Shown here: piece by piece, positions 44,079 to 53,379 of the stretch | How the letters are laid out: each line of letters opens with the position of its first letter | Position numbering within the stretch: the first letter of the stretch is position 1 | Assembly (NCBI RefSeq): GCF_005860765.1 | Contig: NZ_VCEI01000032.1 | Coordinates: forward strand, 28,097 to 92,096 | Length of the DNA: 64,000 bases | Direction: 5' to 3' | Origin: Dyadobacter sediminis | GTDB lineage: Bacteria > Bacteroidota > Bacteroidia > Cytophagales > Spirosomataceae | Made by a program: the position numbers and the translations under genes | Notes under the pieces: model-generated | Seen by the model: the letters and a program-made list of their open reading frames with translations, nothing else | Databases searched by the model: none | What the model was told of the DNA's origin: nothing

Positions 44079-44700
44079 TGGTTTCCGTGGTGATGTAAAT
44101 TTTTCGCCCGTTGATTATATTCACCGGATATCCACCTGTAAAAACGCCGAAACTGGGCAGAATCGCCTGATTTTTATCAATGACAAAGCATGGAAGCCTT
44201 ACGCTCTGCCTTCCTTTTCCGTAAGAAGTGAAAACGGGATGCACGTGCCCGGCAAATACAAACCGGTCGCTGCGCAGTTCCGTTTTGGGATGATGTGTGA
44301 AAATAAACCCGTCTTCTTCGAAATCTTCCATATAAACCTGCATATCGCTTTCCAGAAACAGACTGACGGGCAGAATGTCATGGTTACCGATTACAATGAT
44401 CATTTCAATGTAATGATGCCCGGCGCGCCATGCGCGGAACGTTTCCCATTCGGAATTGTACTTGCTGTGAAAGAGGTCTCCTAAAAAAATAATCCGGACG
44501 GCGCCGGTGTGCTGTACAAGCTGGTTCAGCCTTAAAAAATTATTTTCTGCCGCAATCCCCGGAACGGCAATGCCTTCTTTCCTGAAATGTATGATTTTGC
44601 CAAGGTGCAGGTCACCGATCAGTAATGTTTGTGTTTCTTCCCAAAAAACGGCTTTTTGTGATAATAATCTGAAATGGTTGCCTCTTATTTCAATCTGCAT
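44059..44700 (-). CDS. pdeM: Ligase-associated DNA damage response endonuclease PdeM
   Basis: 213-residue calcineurin-like metallophosphoesterase without signal peptide. Metal motifs: LIGDLHLGK (D-x-H), FLGDLFHSKYNSEW (GD), IVIGNHDI (GNHD), FTHHP (H) and FAGHVHPVF (GHxH). This protein is the fourth member of the ligase-associated repair set, distantly like the phosphoesterase core of Mre11/SbcD. The start overlaps the helicase stop by 11 nt, which supports co-translation, and the 3' end overlaps the opposite hydrolase gene. Confidence 0.92.
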   Translation of the reverse strand: MQIEIRGNHFRLLSQKAVFWEETQTLLIGDLHLGKIIHFRKEGIAVPGIAAENNFLRLNQLVQHTGAVRIIFLGDLFHSKYNSEWETFRAWRAGHHYIEMIIVIGNHDILPVSLFLESDMQVYMEDFEEDGFIFTHHPKTELRSDRFVFAGHVHPVFTSYGKGRQSVRLPCFVIDKNQAILPSFGVFTGGYPVNIINGRKIYITTETTIFPVC

Positions 44701-47152
44701 TACTGTACTGTTTTAACATTTTCTGGATGCGGTCTTCCAGTTTTTCCGAAGTCAGCTGTTCGCGAAGCCTGTCCACCATAATCGGGAACGAAAAAGGCGT
44801 TGGTTTAATGGTTTTCCGGATGATAATTTTTTGCGTTGCAATGCGGTCCAGTGCCTTGCGCATCCGTATTTCTTCCAGCTGATACGTCAGCACTTCCTGA
44901 AATGCCTGATTCACAAGCAGGTTATTGTCTTCATACTTGCTCATTACCGTAAAAAGCAAGGAACTTGACGCCTGAATCTGTTTGGTCTTGATATGCTGTC
45001 CGGGATAACCCTGAAACATCAGGCCCGCAATGGACGCAATTTCCCGGAATTTCCTTTTAGCCATTTCGGTCGCATTCACGCTATGGTAAATATCATCGAC
45101 AAGATGATCTGTAGAAAAAAGATTGGTTTCTTTTATAATCGACTTCATATCTACATACTGATCGCTCAGCAGTTCAAAACCGTAGTCGTTCATGGCCAGC
45201 GAAAAAGTGATCGGTTTCAGCCGGCTCAGGCGGTATGCCAGCAAAATAGACATGCCTTCATGTACGAGACGGCCTTCAAACGGAAAAATAAAGATATGAT
45301 ATCCTTCTCTTGTTTCGCACTGTTCAATCAGCAATTCGTCCATTTTCGGAATAATGGAACGCTCCTGCTGCAATTCAAGCAAGGGCTTCAGTTTGGCAAG
45401 TTCTTTTTCGTGCGTCGGGTTCTCGATGGATGATGCCAGTCTTTCCCGGATAAAAGAAGATAACTGCGATGACAGCGCCATACGGCTCCCGGCCCAGCTT
45501 ACCAGAAACCCTTTTTTACCTTCCGCCTTTTTCACCGTAACTGTCATTTCATGAATCCGGACAAACTCGACGCTCATTCCGCCAAAGAAAAAAACATCGC
45601 CCGGTTTCAGCTTCGTTACAAAAGATTCTTCCACAGCGCCAAGGTATTTTCCATGCTGGAATTTCACCCGGAGCGTGGTATCGGAAACGATAGTTCCCAT
45701 GCTCAGCACATGCCGCAAAGCAATGCGGCGGCTTTTTACGACATAGCGTCCATCAATCCGCTCCACTTTTTTATACTCGTCATAAACGGTCAGCGAAGGG
45801 CTTCCGGTTGTAATGTAACCCAGCAGCCATTCCCATTCCTGACGGTTGATATACTGATAACCATACGCATCGCTTACCTCTTCAAACAGTTGCTGTTCCT
45901 CAAAACCTTCGCCTACTGCGAGTGTGATCATCCATTGCGCCAGCACGTCAAATGCATGCACGACCGGCGGCCTGTCTTCCAGCACATTGTTGACAACGCC
46001 TTCACGTAGAGACACCGCCTCGATCAGTTCCAGCGCATTGGCCGGACAAAAGTAGATTTTGCTGGTTACGCCCGGCCGGTGGCCGCTCCTTCCCGCACGC
46101 TGTACAAAACGTGCAATACTTTTCGGACTGCCCACCTGAATAACCGTATCCACCGGACGAAAATCCACGCCAAGATCCAGACTAGACGTACAGATAACCA
46201 CTTTCAGCTTTTCATTGTGCAATGCTTCTTCCACCCAGTCACGTATTTCACGGTCCAAAGAAGCATGGTGCAAGGCCATGATGCCTGCAAACTCCGGATA
46301 CTTTTCAATAATCGTCCGGTACCATATTTCGGATTGTGCGCGGGTATTGGTAAAAATCAGCGTCGTGTTGCTCTGGTTTACAATCTGCACTACTTTATCC
46401 GCCAGCCTGATGCCCATGTATCCCGACCATGGAAGTGTCTCCACTTTCTCCGGCAGGATGCTTTCCACCAAAATTTTTTTATCCGTATTTGCCTTGATAA
46501 TGACCGCATTCTCTTCCTTGAACTTCATTCCAAGCAAAACCTGCATGGCTTCGCTCAGGTTTCCGATGGTTGCGGATATGCCCCACGTTTGCAGTTCGGG
46601 ATTGATATTACGCAGTCTTGCCAGCGCAAGTTCGGTCTGTACGCCTCTTTTGCTGCCCATCAGTTCATGCCATTCGTCCACAACAACGGTATGCAGGTTT
46701 TTGAACACCTCCGAACTGTTCTTCTGTGAAAAAAGCAGATGAAGACTCTCCGGCGTGATGATCAGCGCATCCGGCATCTGTTTCTTCTGCCTCGTTCTTT
46801 CCTTCGTGGCCGTATCGCCGGTACGTATGCCCACTTCCCACGACAAATTCATTTCCAGACAGGCCGTTTCCATATTCCGGAGCAGGTCTTTTGAAAGGGC
46901 GCGGAGCGGCGTTATCCAAAGCACCTGTAATCCTTTTCGCGTTTTCAGAGGTTTTGGAGGAAGGGAATTGATATGCCGGATCAGGATCGGAATCCATAAT
47001 GAATACGTTTTTCCGCTGCCGGTCGGCGCGTTGATCAAACCGCTTTTGCCGTTCAGATATGCCGCACTCGCTTCTTTCTGAAAGGCGGCCCACTTCCAGT
47101 TCTTTGATTTAAACCATTGCTCTACAATGATATGTCCGCGGGATTTTGCCAA
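44690..47152 (-). CDS. Ligase-associated DNA damage response DEXH helicase (Lhr-like)
   Basis: 820-residue SF2 helicase. Walker A is APTGSGKT (residues 42-49), followed by LWITPLRALSKDL (Ia), RTGDT (Ib), ALIITPESLHLLF, VVVDEWHELMGSKRG (DEWH box), SATIGNL (III), LIFTNTRAQSE (IV) and QRAGRSGHRPG (VI). Winged-helix and Lhr-core regions fill the rest. It unwinds or translocates on DNA/RNA-DNA during repair. Only a TTG is available as start (47152): no in-frame ATG exists between the upstream stop and the P-loop. Located between the ligase (42 nt) and pdeM (11-nt overlap). Confidence 0.94.
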   Translation of the reverse strand: MAKSRGHIIVEQWFKSKNWKWAAFQKEASAAYLNGKSGLINAPTGSGKTYSLWIPILIRHINSLPPKPLKTRKGLQVLWITPLRALSKDLLRNMETACLEMNLSWEVGIRTGDTATKERTRQKKQMPDALIITPESLHLLFSQKNSSEVFKNLHTVVVDEWHELMGSKRGVQTELALARLRNINPELQTWGISATIGNLSEAMQVLLGMKFKEENAVIIKANTDKKILVESILPEKVETLPWSGYMGIRLADKVVQIVNQSNTTLIFTNTRAQSEIWYRTIIEKYPEFAGIMALHHASLDREIRDWVEEALHNEKLKVVICTSSLDLGVDFRPVDTVIQVGSPKSIARFVQRAGRSGHRPGVTSKIYFCPANALELIEAVSLREGVVNNVLEDRPPVVHAFDVLAQWMITLAVGEGFEEQQLFEEVSDAYGYQYINRQEWEWLLGYITTGSPSLTVYDEYKKVERIDGRYVVKSRRIALRHVLSMGTIVSDTTLRVKFQHGKYLGAVEESFVTKLKPGDVFFFGGMSVEFVRIHEMTVTVKKAEGKKGFLVSWAGSRMALSSQLSSFIRERLASSIENPTHEKELAKLKPLLELQQERSIIPKMDELLIEQCETREGYHIFIFPFEGRLVHEGMSILLAYRLSRLKPITFSLAMNDYGFELLSDQYVDMKSIIKETNLFSTDHLVDDIYHSVNATEMAKRKFREIASIAGLMFQGYPGQHIKTKQIQASSSLLFTVMSKYEDNNLLVNQAFQEVLTYQLEEIRMRKALDRIATQKIIIRKTIKPTPFSFPIMVDRLREQLTSEKLEDRIQKMLKQYSNAD

Positions 47153-47194
47153 AAGGTTTGAATATAAGTTTTGATTTCTGCCGGATTTATTATT

Positions 47195-48793
47195 TCATCG
47201 GTACGTTTCCAGAATCCCTTTCAGGTTTTCCAGCGTATCCGCTTCTTCTGCTTTTTTGTCTTTTCGCCATCTCAAAATACGCGGAAACCGGACTGCAATC
47301 CCCGATTTATGCCTGGACGATTCATTGATTCCTTCAAAACCGATTTCAAAAACGAGTTCCGGCTTTACCGTTCTTACCGGGCCGAATTTTTCAAGTACAT
47401 TCCGTTTGATAAAATAATCGACCTGACCGATTTCAACGTCCGTAAGTCCGGAATATGCTTTGGCAAAAGGAATCAGTTTTCCGTCATCGCCCCAAACCGC
47501 AAAGGTATAATCCGTAAACAGCTCCGCACGCCGGCCCGAGCCTTTCTGCGCATAAATCAGCACGGCATCCACGCTCAGCGGATTGATTTTCCATTTCCAC
47601 CAGTCGCCTTTTTTCCGCCCGACCTGGTATGTACTGTTTTTTCTTTTGATCATAAATCCTTCTGCCGCATTCTGGCGCGATAACGGATGAAGATCGTGCA
47701 GTTCATTCCATTCCTTAAATCCGATCAAGGGCGATAACAGAAAAAACGGCTGGGCGGGCATGCTTTGGTGAAGCAGTTCCAGCTGCGTCCTTCGTTCCTG
47801 CTGCGTCAGACTCCGTATATCTTTTCGGTCAATTTCCAGAATGTCATAAGCTATAAATGCAACCGGCGCTTCCTGCAAAGCTTTTTTGGACAGATTTTTT
47901 CTGCCGATCCTTGTCTGCAATACGCTGAAAGGCATGGGTCTGTTATCGGTATAGCTCACAATTTCTCCGTCCAGAACGGTTCCTTCAGGCAGAACGGAAC
48001 TCAGAAAATGCAGTTCCGGAAATTTCTCGGTCGAAAGCTCCTCGCCTCTTGTCCAGATAAACAGTTCACCGTTTCTGAAAATGATCTGCGAACGGATGCC
48101 GTCCCATTTCCATTCCGCAAACCAGTCTTCCGGATTTCCCAAGCCGGAAACGTCGCCTTCCACCGGATATGCCAGAAAAAAGGGATATGGCCTCGAAGCA
48201 TTGTCGTCTTCACCTTTATCCAGAATCAGCGTTTCAAAAGTCGTTTTCAGCGGGTCCCACTGGCCCATTACGCGGTGCGCAATGATATTCGAGTCCGTTT
48301 CAGTAGCTTCTGCAAGCGCCCTTACAACCAGTGTCTGCGAAACGCCGATCCGGAAGCTGCCCATCAGCAGTTTATTAAATACAAAGGTTTCATGCTGCGA
48401 CAACTGCATCCATGCCTGAATAATATGATCGTGTTTTTCAATGTCCGTCATGCCGGGAAGCATGTTCAGATAATGAAACCATTCGGTCAGGGATTTGTCG
48501 GAGCCCTGGATCGGGCTTCTTGGCAAAAGCAGCGAGATTGTTTCACCCAGATCGCCCACGCTGTGATAACTTTCCTGAAAAAGCCACATCGGAATGCCGG
48601 CTTCTTCCGCAGCCCATTCTTTTACCTGCGTCCGGTTTACTTTGAAAGACGGCCTGCGTCCGGTAAATAAAGTGAGTGCCCAGAGTTTGTCCTCGTCCGA
48701 AGCGGTGAGAAAATAGTTTTTCATCAGCTCCACTTTCGCATTGGTTTTGTTGGTACGATCCAGATTCATGAAAAGTTCTGCAAATTGCTTCAT
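47195..48793 (-). CDS. Ligase-associated ATP-dependent DNA ligase
   Basis: 532-residue DNA ligase (in addition to the NAD-dependent housekeeping enzyme expected elsewhere). An N-terminal helical domain (1-205) precedes the nucleotidyltransferase core with motif I EWKWDGIR (adenylated Lys229), motif III (FIAYDIL) and motif IV (AAEGFMIKRK). Motif V (KGDWWKWKINPLSVDAVLIYAQ) and an OB-fold domain follow (ELFTDYTFAVW...LEKFGPVRTVKPELVFEIGFEGI). The HSRHKSGIAVRFPRILRWRKDK-like C-terminus is motif VI. It seals nicks during damage response. Start overlaps the nuclease stop by 4 nt. Confidence 0.94.
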   Translation of the reverse strand: MKQFAELFMNLDRTNKTNAKVELMKNYFLTASDEDKLWALTLFTGRRPSFKVNRTQVKEWAAEEAGIPMWLFQESYHSVGDLGETISLLLPRSPIQGSDKSLTEWFHYLNMLPGMTDIEKHDHIIQAWMQLSQHETFVFNKLLMGSFRIGVSQTLVVRALAEATETDSNIIAHRVMGQWDPLKTTFETLILDKGEDDNASRPYPFFLAYPVEGDVSGLGNPEDWFAEWKWDGIRSQIIFRNGELFIWTRGEELSTEKFPELHFLSSVLPEGTVLDGEIVSYTDNRPMPFSVLQTRIGRKNLSKKALQEAPVAFIAYDILEIDRKDIRSLTQQERRTQLELLHQSMPAQPFFLLSPLIGFKEWNELHDLHPLSRQNAAEGFMIKRKNSTYQVGRKKGDWWKWKINPLSVDAVLIYAQKGSGRRAELFTDYTFAVWGDDGKLIPFAKAYSGLTDVEIGQVDYFIKRNVLEKFGPVRTVKPELVFEIGFEGINESSRHKSGIAVRFPRILRWRKDKKAEEADTLENLKGILETYR

Positions 48794-49902
48794 GCTTCTG
48801 TGTCCCCGATGCGGGCGTTTAAGTTGTTTGTTCCGGAAATGGTTTCCTCGTCTTCTGACTGAGGCACTACGGCTGTCTGGTCCTGAACCGTTTCTTCTTC
48901 CTCATTTTCATCTTCATTGCCGTACATGGTGTGTACTTCCCCTGCTTCAATGCCGTTTTCATTCAGCCATCTTGAAAAAATGCTGGTATAGCCGTGTGTG
49001 ACATAAACTTTCTCAGCGCCTGATTCCCTTACGGCCGTGTTCAGGTCCGGCCAGTCCACATGGTCGCTCAGCACAAAACCCTGATCCACGGCGCGGCGGT
49101 TTTTGGCACCGCGTAAAGCCATCCATCCGGAACAGTAACCCAGCGAGTACGGAGCAAATTTCCGGATCCATGCACTGCCGTCCACCGAAGGCGGAGCCAG
49201 AATCAGCGATCCGCGGAACAGTTTTTTATCCGTATCCTTGGTCACAAGCGTAAGTTCCGGCAGGTCGAAACCGGCTTCCCGAAGTTGCTCGTTCAGCCTG
49301 TAAATGGCTCCGTGAGCGTAAAGGACTTTATCCTGCAATTCTATATTTTTGAGTATCCGCTGCATTTTGCCCAGCGAATAGCCCATGAGTACGCTGGCTT
49401 TGTCGTCCCTTTTATTCTGCCGCCACCAGTTATCAATTTCCGTCATAATTTCCTGTTGCGGCCGCCATTTGTAAATAGGCAGCCCGAACGTGGATTCGGT
49501 GATGAACACATGGCATTTTACCGGCTCAAAAGGTGTACAAACCAAGTCATCTTCCAGCTTGTAATCGCCGCTTGCGACCCACACTTCGCCTTTATGCTCC
49601 ACTCGTATCTGCGCCGAGCCAATGATATGGCCGGCAGGATGCAGTGAAAAAGTGACGCCGTTGATCACGAACTTTTCACCGTACTCAACAGTCTGCAATG
49701 AAATATCGGCACCCAGCCGGAGACGTAAAACAGGCTCGCTGTCTTTGTGCGCAAGATAATGCCTGCTTCCTCCGCGTGCATGGTCGCTGTGCGCATGTGT
49801 GATAATGGCAAGGTCAACTGGAATCCACGGATCAATGTGTACGTCCGCTACGGAGCAGTATATACTTTTTCCTGTAAATTGTAAAAGAGGCTGTGCTGGC
49901 AT
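48790..49902 (-). CDS. Ligase-associated DNA damage response exonuclease (metallo-beta-lactamase/beta-CASP)
   Basis: 370-residue MBL-fold nuclease of the SNM1/Artemis-like group. Metal ligands HAHSDH at residues 36-41, HPAGHIIGSAQI, SGDYKLEDD and FVLSDHVDW are all present. YVTHGYTSIFSRWLNENGIEAGEV closes the beta-CASP region. It is the first gene of the operon and would process DNA ends for the ligase. The last 25 or so residues are very acidic (EDENEEEET...SEDEET), an extension beyond the catalytic domain. Stop overlaps the ligase start (ATGA). Confidence 0.94.
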   Translation of the reverse strand: MPAQPLLQFTGKSIYCSVADVHIDPWIPVDLAIITHAHSDHARGGSRHYLAHKDSEPVLRLRLGADISLQTVEYGEKFVINGVTFSLHPAGHIIGSAQIRVEHKGEVWVASGDYKLEDDLVCTPFEPVKCHVFITESTFGLPIYKWRPQQEIMTEIDNWWRQNKRDDKASVLMGYSLGKMQRILKNIELQDKVLYAHGAIYRLNEQLREAGFDLPELTLVTKDTDKKLFRGSLILAPPSVDGSAWIRKFAPYSLGYCSGWMALRGAKNRRAVDQGFVLSDHVDWPDLNTAVRESGAEKVYVTHGYTSIFSRWLNENGIEAGEVHTMYGNEDENEEEETVQDQTAVVPQSEDEETISGTNNLNARIGDTEA

Positions 49903-49974
49903 AATCCGGAAAACAATAAAAGTGTGCCAAATAACTAAATGAACAGCTTCGGGTCTTTTGGTAAAATATTAGTG

Positions 49975-49982
49975 TATTTTTG
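49975..49982 (+). promoter_or_regulatory. Candidate -7 element (TATTTTTG) for the ABC importer operon
   Basis: TAnnTTTG match with a TTTG at 49957-49960, only 14 nt upstream (the usual gap is about 19). About 90 nt before the first gene. The 170-nt leader contains no cobalamin-riboswitch core that I can recognise. Confidence 0.3.
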
Positions 49983-50072
49983 AGTTGACCTTTTTCCTGA
50001 ACAGCGTTCAAACCGGCAAATCCGGCCAGAATCGAAAAGGAACCGGTCCATGCAGAATATAAATACAACTGA

Positions 50073-51266
50073 ATGAATTACTCGCGTATCCGTTTGCTGC
50101 TGTTAAAAAATGCTTTACCTTTTCTGGTTTTAATTACAGTTTACGGCTGTAATTGCTCTGAGTCCCAGTCTGAACAAAAAATTTCCAAGGCAGAAGGAAA
50201 AAATTACTACAATGAAAAGGCGGAGGTAAAATATGCCAAAGGTTTTACAATTGATTATTTCAGCCACTATAAAATCGTTAATGTCATTGGTACTTCCGGC
50301 CAAGCGGCGGACACTGCCAAATACCTGCTGCTGGAACGCGGCACTGCACGTCCGGAAGGATTTTCCAAGGCACAACTGATCGAAATTCCGGTACGCAGCA
50401 TGGCCGTCATGTCATCCATGCACGTCGGTTTGCTCGGGTTTCTTGGTTCGGAAAATGTGCTTACGGGACTTGCCAATCTTCAGTATGTCTATTCGCCCGA
50501 AGTCATTAAAATGATCAGTTCCGGTAAAATTGCCGAGATTGGCCGCGATCAGGGCCTGAATGAAGAAAAACTGATTGAAATGCATCCGGGCCTTTTGATG
50601 ACCATGGGCAGCCCCGGCGCCAAAAATCATCATTACCAAACGCTGGAACAGGCCGGAATTCCGGTACTGACCAATTCGGAATGGATTGAAAATACACCGC
50701 TCGCGCGTGCGGAATGGGTAAAAGTGGTTGCCGCTTTGCTCAACAAGGAAAAAGAAGTGAATACAAAGTTTGCGGAAATGGAGCAGGAATATAGCCGCAT
50801 TGCTTCGCTGGCAGCCAAGGTGAAAGACAAACCCGCCATCATTTCCGGACTGAACACCAAAGACGCATGGTTCCTGCCGGGCGGCGATAGCTACATGGCC
50901 CGCTTTTTCAAGGATGCCGGCGCGGATTACCACTGGAACGATGTCAAAACGGATGCAAGTCTGCCGCTTAACTTTGAAGCGGTGTACCCGTTTGCACTGA
51001 ATGCTGATTTCTGGCTGAATGTAGGTTTTGATAAAAATGACACGAAAAAAGGTATTCTGGCGATGGATTCACGTTATGGCGATTTCAAGGCATTCAAATC
51101 CGGAAAAATGTACAGCTATAATAACCGTGTAAACGAGCGCGGCTCCAATGATTTTTTTGAATCCGGGACCGTAAATCCGCACATTGTACTTTCAGACCTT
51201 ATTAAAATCCTGCATCCCGAATTACTGCCGGATCATCAACTGGTATATTACAAACAGCTCAGATAA
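50073..51266 (+). CDS. ABC importer substrate-binding lipoprotein (BtuF/FecB-type)
   Basis: 397-residue periplasmic binding lipoprotein; lipobox VYGC at about residue 26. Class III binding-protein fold: QLIEIPVRSMAVMSSMHVGLLGFLGSENVLTGLANLQY, then IGRDQGLNEEKLIEMHPGLLMT, a long linking helix (about 215-250) and the second lobe (PAIISGLNTKDAWFLPGGDSYMARFFKDAGADYHW). This domain binds iron chelates, haem or cobalamin. Five nucleotides before the permease. Which ligand cannot be told; the BtuB-like receptor and the adenosyltransferase elsewhere in the window make cobalamin plausible. Confidence 0.9.
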   Translation: MNYSRIRLLLLKNALPFLVLITVYGCNCSESQSEQKISKAEGKNYYNEKAEVKYAKGFTIDYFSHYKIVNVIGTSGQAADTAKYLLLERGTARPEGFSKAQLIEIPVRSMAVMSSMHVGLLGFLGSENVLTGLANLQYVYSPEVIKMISSGKIAEIGRDQGLNEEKLIEMHPGLLMTMGSPGAKNHHYQTLEQAGIPVLTNSEWIENTPLARAEWVKVVAALLNKEKEVNTKFAEMEQEYSRIASLAAKVKDKPAIISGLNTKDAWFLPGGDSYMARFFKDAGADYHWNDVKTDASLPLNFEAVYPFALNADFWLNVGFDKNDTKKGILAMDSRYGDFKAFKSGKMYSYNNRVNERGSNDFFESGTVNPHIVLSDLIKILHPELLPDHQLVYYKQLR

Positions 51267-51271
51267 TAGCC

Positions 51272-52357
51272 ATGCCGGAACGTATTCAGTCTGTAAAAAC
51301 ATTGCCAAAAACCGCGGAAAGCAGGCAGAAGCTTATTCTCGTGACGCTGGCAGTTTGTGCCGTTCTGTTTTTTATACTGGATATTATGCTGGGCTCGGTG
51401 AAAATTCCTTTTGATGAAGTACTTAACATTATTTTCCAGCGAAAGTCCGAAAACACAGCCTGGCTTTTTATCATTGAAAAAATCCGCATTCCAAAAGCCG
51501 TTACCGCCGTACTTGCCGGCTGCGGACTTTCTGTAAGCGGACTTCAGATGCAGACTTTATTCAGAAATCCGCTTGCCGGCCCTTCGGAACTTGGAATTAC
51601 AGCCGGCGCAGGTCTGGGTGTGGCGGCTGTTATGCTGGCCGGCGGAAGCAGCGCAGGAATTTATGCCATCAGTCAGCTCGGGATTTCGGGAAGCTGGTTG
51701 ATTATCACCATGGCTTCGCTGGGTTCAGGGCTGGTTTTATTTCTTATTTTACTGATTGCCGGCAAAATCCGCGACAATGTCATTCTGCTGATCGTGGGCG
51801 TTATGATTGGTACCATTACACTTTCGGTCATCAGCATCTGGCAGTATTTCAGCCAGCCGGAACAGCTTCAGGAATACATCATGTGGACGTTCGGTTCACT
51901 GGGCGGTGTTACGCAATACCATCTGTATGCACTTTCAGGCGTTGTTTCATTTGGTTTGCTGCTTGCCTTTATTTCTTCCAAAGCCCTGAATGCCATGCTG
52001 CTCGGTGAAAATTATGCAAGAAGCATGGGGCTTGCAATCGGACGTACAAGACTGGTTATCATGGCTGGAACCAGTTTGTTAACCGGCAGCATTACGGCGT
52101 TCTGCGGACCAATCGGGTTTGTCGGCATAGCCATACCGCACATTGCACGCGCTTTGCTCGGAACTTCCAATCATCGCATACTGATTCCCGGCACCTGCCT
52201 TGCCGGAACGGTTTTGATGCTTTTCTGCGATATGATTGCGCAGCTTCCCGGCACGCAGACCGTCATTCCGATCAACGTGGTCACTTCGTTGTTTGGTGCG
52301 CCCGTTGTGATCTGGATCATTATCAGCCGCAACAATCTTCGTTCTTCTTTCTCATGA
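51272..52357 (+). CDS. FecCD-family ABC permease
   Basis: 361-residue permease with about 9-10 membrane helices and FecCD/BtuC landmarks: RIPKAVTAVLAGCGLSVSGLQMQTLFRNPLAGPSELGITAGAGLG, LLGENYARSMGLAIGRTRL (the L-G-x-x-x-A-x-x-L/M-G coupling helix) and GPIGFVGIAIPHIARALLGTSNHR. Two copies would form the membrane channel. Start 5 nt after the binding protein; its TGA overlaps the ATPase ATG. Confidence 0.94.
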   Translation: MPERIQSVKTLPKTAESRQKLILVTLAVCAVLFFILDIMLGSVKIPFDEVLNIIFQRKSENTAWLFIIEKIRIPKAVTAVLAGCGLSVSGLQMQTLFRNPLAGPSELGITAGAGLGVAAVMLAGGSSAGIYAISQLGISGSWLIITMASLGSGLVLFLILLIAGKIRDNVILLIVGVMIGTITLSVISIWQYFSQPEQLQEYIMWTFGSLGGVTQYHLYALSGVVSFGLLLAFISSKALNAMLLGENYARSMGLAIGRTRLVIMAGTSLLTGSITAFCGPIGFVGIAIPHIARALLGTSNHRILIPGTCLAGTVLMLFCDMIAQLPGTQTVIPINVVTSLFGAPVVIWIIISRNNLRSSFS

Positions 52358-53379
52358 GCGGCGGCATTTCTCTTCTTGAAACCAGAAACCTGACAATCGG
52401 TTACCGATCCAAAAAAACGTTCAGGGTTATTTCTGAAAACCTGAACCTGGATTTGTGGCAAGGCCAGCTTGTGTGCCTGCTGGGTTCAAACGGCGCCGGA
52501 AAATCCACTCTGATGCGAACGCTTGGCGGACTACAGGCACCGATACATGGAGAAATATACATTGCCAATCAGAGAATAGCACAATTAAAACCTGCCGATC
52601 TTGCCCGCAAACTAAGCCTTGTTCTTACTGAAAGAATAGAAGCAGGCAACCTTACAGCACGGGAAGTAATTACGCTTGGCCGAACGCCTTATACCGGATG
52701 GCTTGGAACCTTGAATGCGCTGGACGAAGAGAAAATTTCGCAGGCTGTAACTTTGGCCGGCGCCGGAAAAATCATTGACCGGAAAATGCATCAGCTGAGT
52801 GATGGTGAAAGGCAAAAAGTAATGCTGGCGCGCGCGCTGGCTCAGGATACGGACGTTATTTTGCTGGACGAGCCAACTGCTCACCTGGATCTGCCCAGCC
52901 GGATGGAAATGATGCATCTGCTTCACCACCTTGCGCGGCAAACTCATAAAGCCATTTTACTGAGCACGCATGAACTTGACCTGGCTTTGCAGGCAGCGGA
53001 CAAATTATGGTTAATGGAAAAAGACGGCAAATTAACAACGGGAATGCCGGAAGACCTTGTGCTGAACGGCACTTTTGAAGCTGCTTTTGCCAGACCCGGA
53101 TTTTTCTTTGATAAATCAACCGGTACTTTTATCATTCAGTCTCAGCCAGGAAATAATTCTGTTTCTTTGAGCGGAGAACCAAATCTGGTTTTCTGGACCG
53201 GGAGAGCATTGCAGCGGGAAGGGTTTGTAATTGAAGGCGTACAGGAAGCTTTTTGCAAAATCGTGGTTGCCGAAGTAAATGGAATTCCTGTCTGGGAAAT
53301 AAACTGGAACAACAATGTTTCTCAAACGACAAACATTGAGGCTTTGATAAAAACGATAAGATTCAACGTTAACGCATGA
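52354..53379 (+). CDS. ABC transporter ATPase with a C-terminal extension
   Basis: 341-residue ATPase of the FecCD-type importer. Walker A GSNGAGKST (44-52), the Q-loop region GGLQAPIHGEIY, signature HQLSDGERQKVMLARALAQD (about 148-166), Walker B VILLDEPTAHLD and the switch STHELDLALQ are intact. Typical partners end near residue 255. This protein adds about 80 residues (NNSVSLSGEPNLVFWTGRAL ... VWEINWNN ... ALIKTIRFN) with an alternating strand/helix pattern, perhaps a regulatory domain. Both ends overlap neighbours by 4 nt. Confidence 0.93.
   Translation: MSGGISLLETRNLTIGYRSKKTFRVISENLNLDLWQGQLVCLLGSNGAGKSTLMRTLGGLQAPIHGEIYIANQRIAQLKPADLARKLSLVLTERIEAGNLTAREVITLGRTPYTGWLGTLNALDEEKISQAVTLAGAGKIIDRKMHQLSDGERQKVMLARALAQDTDVILLDEPTAHLDLPSRMEMMHLLHHLARQTHKAILLSTHELDLALQAADKLWLMEKDGKLTTGMPEDLVLNGTFEAAFARPGFFFDKSTGTFIIQSQPGNNSVSLSGEPNLVFWTGRALQREGFVIEGVQEAFCKIVVAEVNGIPVWEINWNNNVSQTTNIEALIKTIRFNVNA

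Noticed and set aside
47765..48670. 301-codon plus-strand frame inside the ligase gene
   Set aside because: Shadow frame of the ATP-dependent ligase; composition is unlike real proteins of the window.
49903..50072. Cobalamin riboswitch before the importer operon
   Set aside because: No conserved B12-box or core elements could be found in the leader; the same holds for the leader of the BtuB-like receptor.
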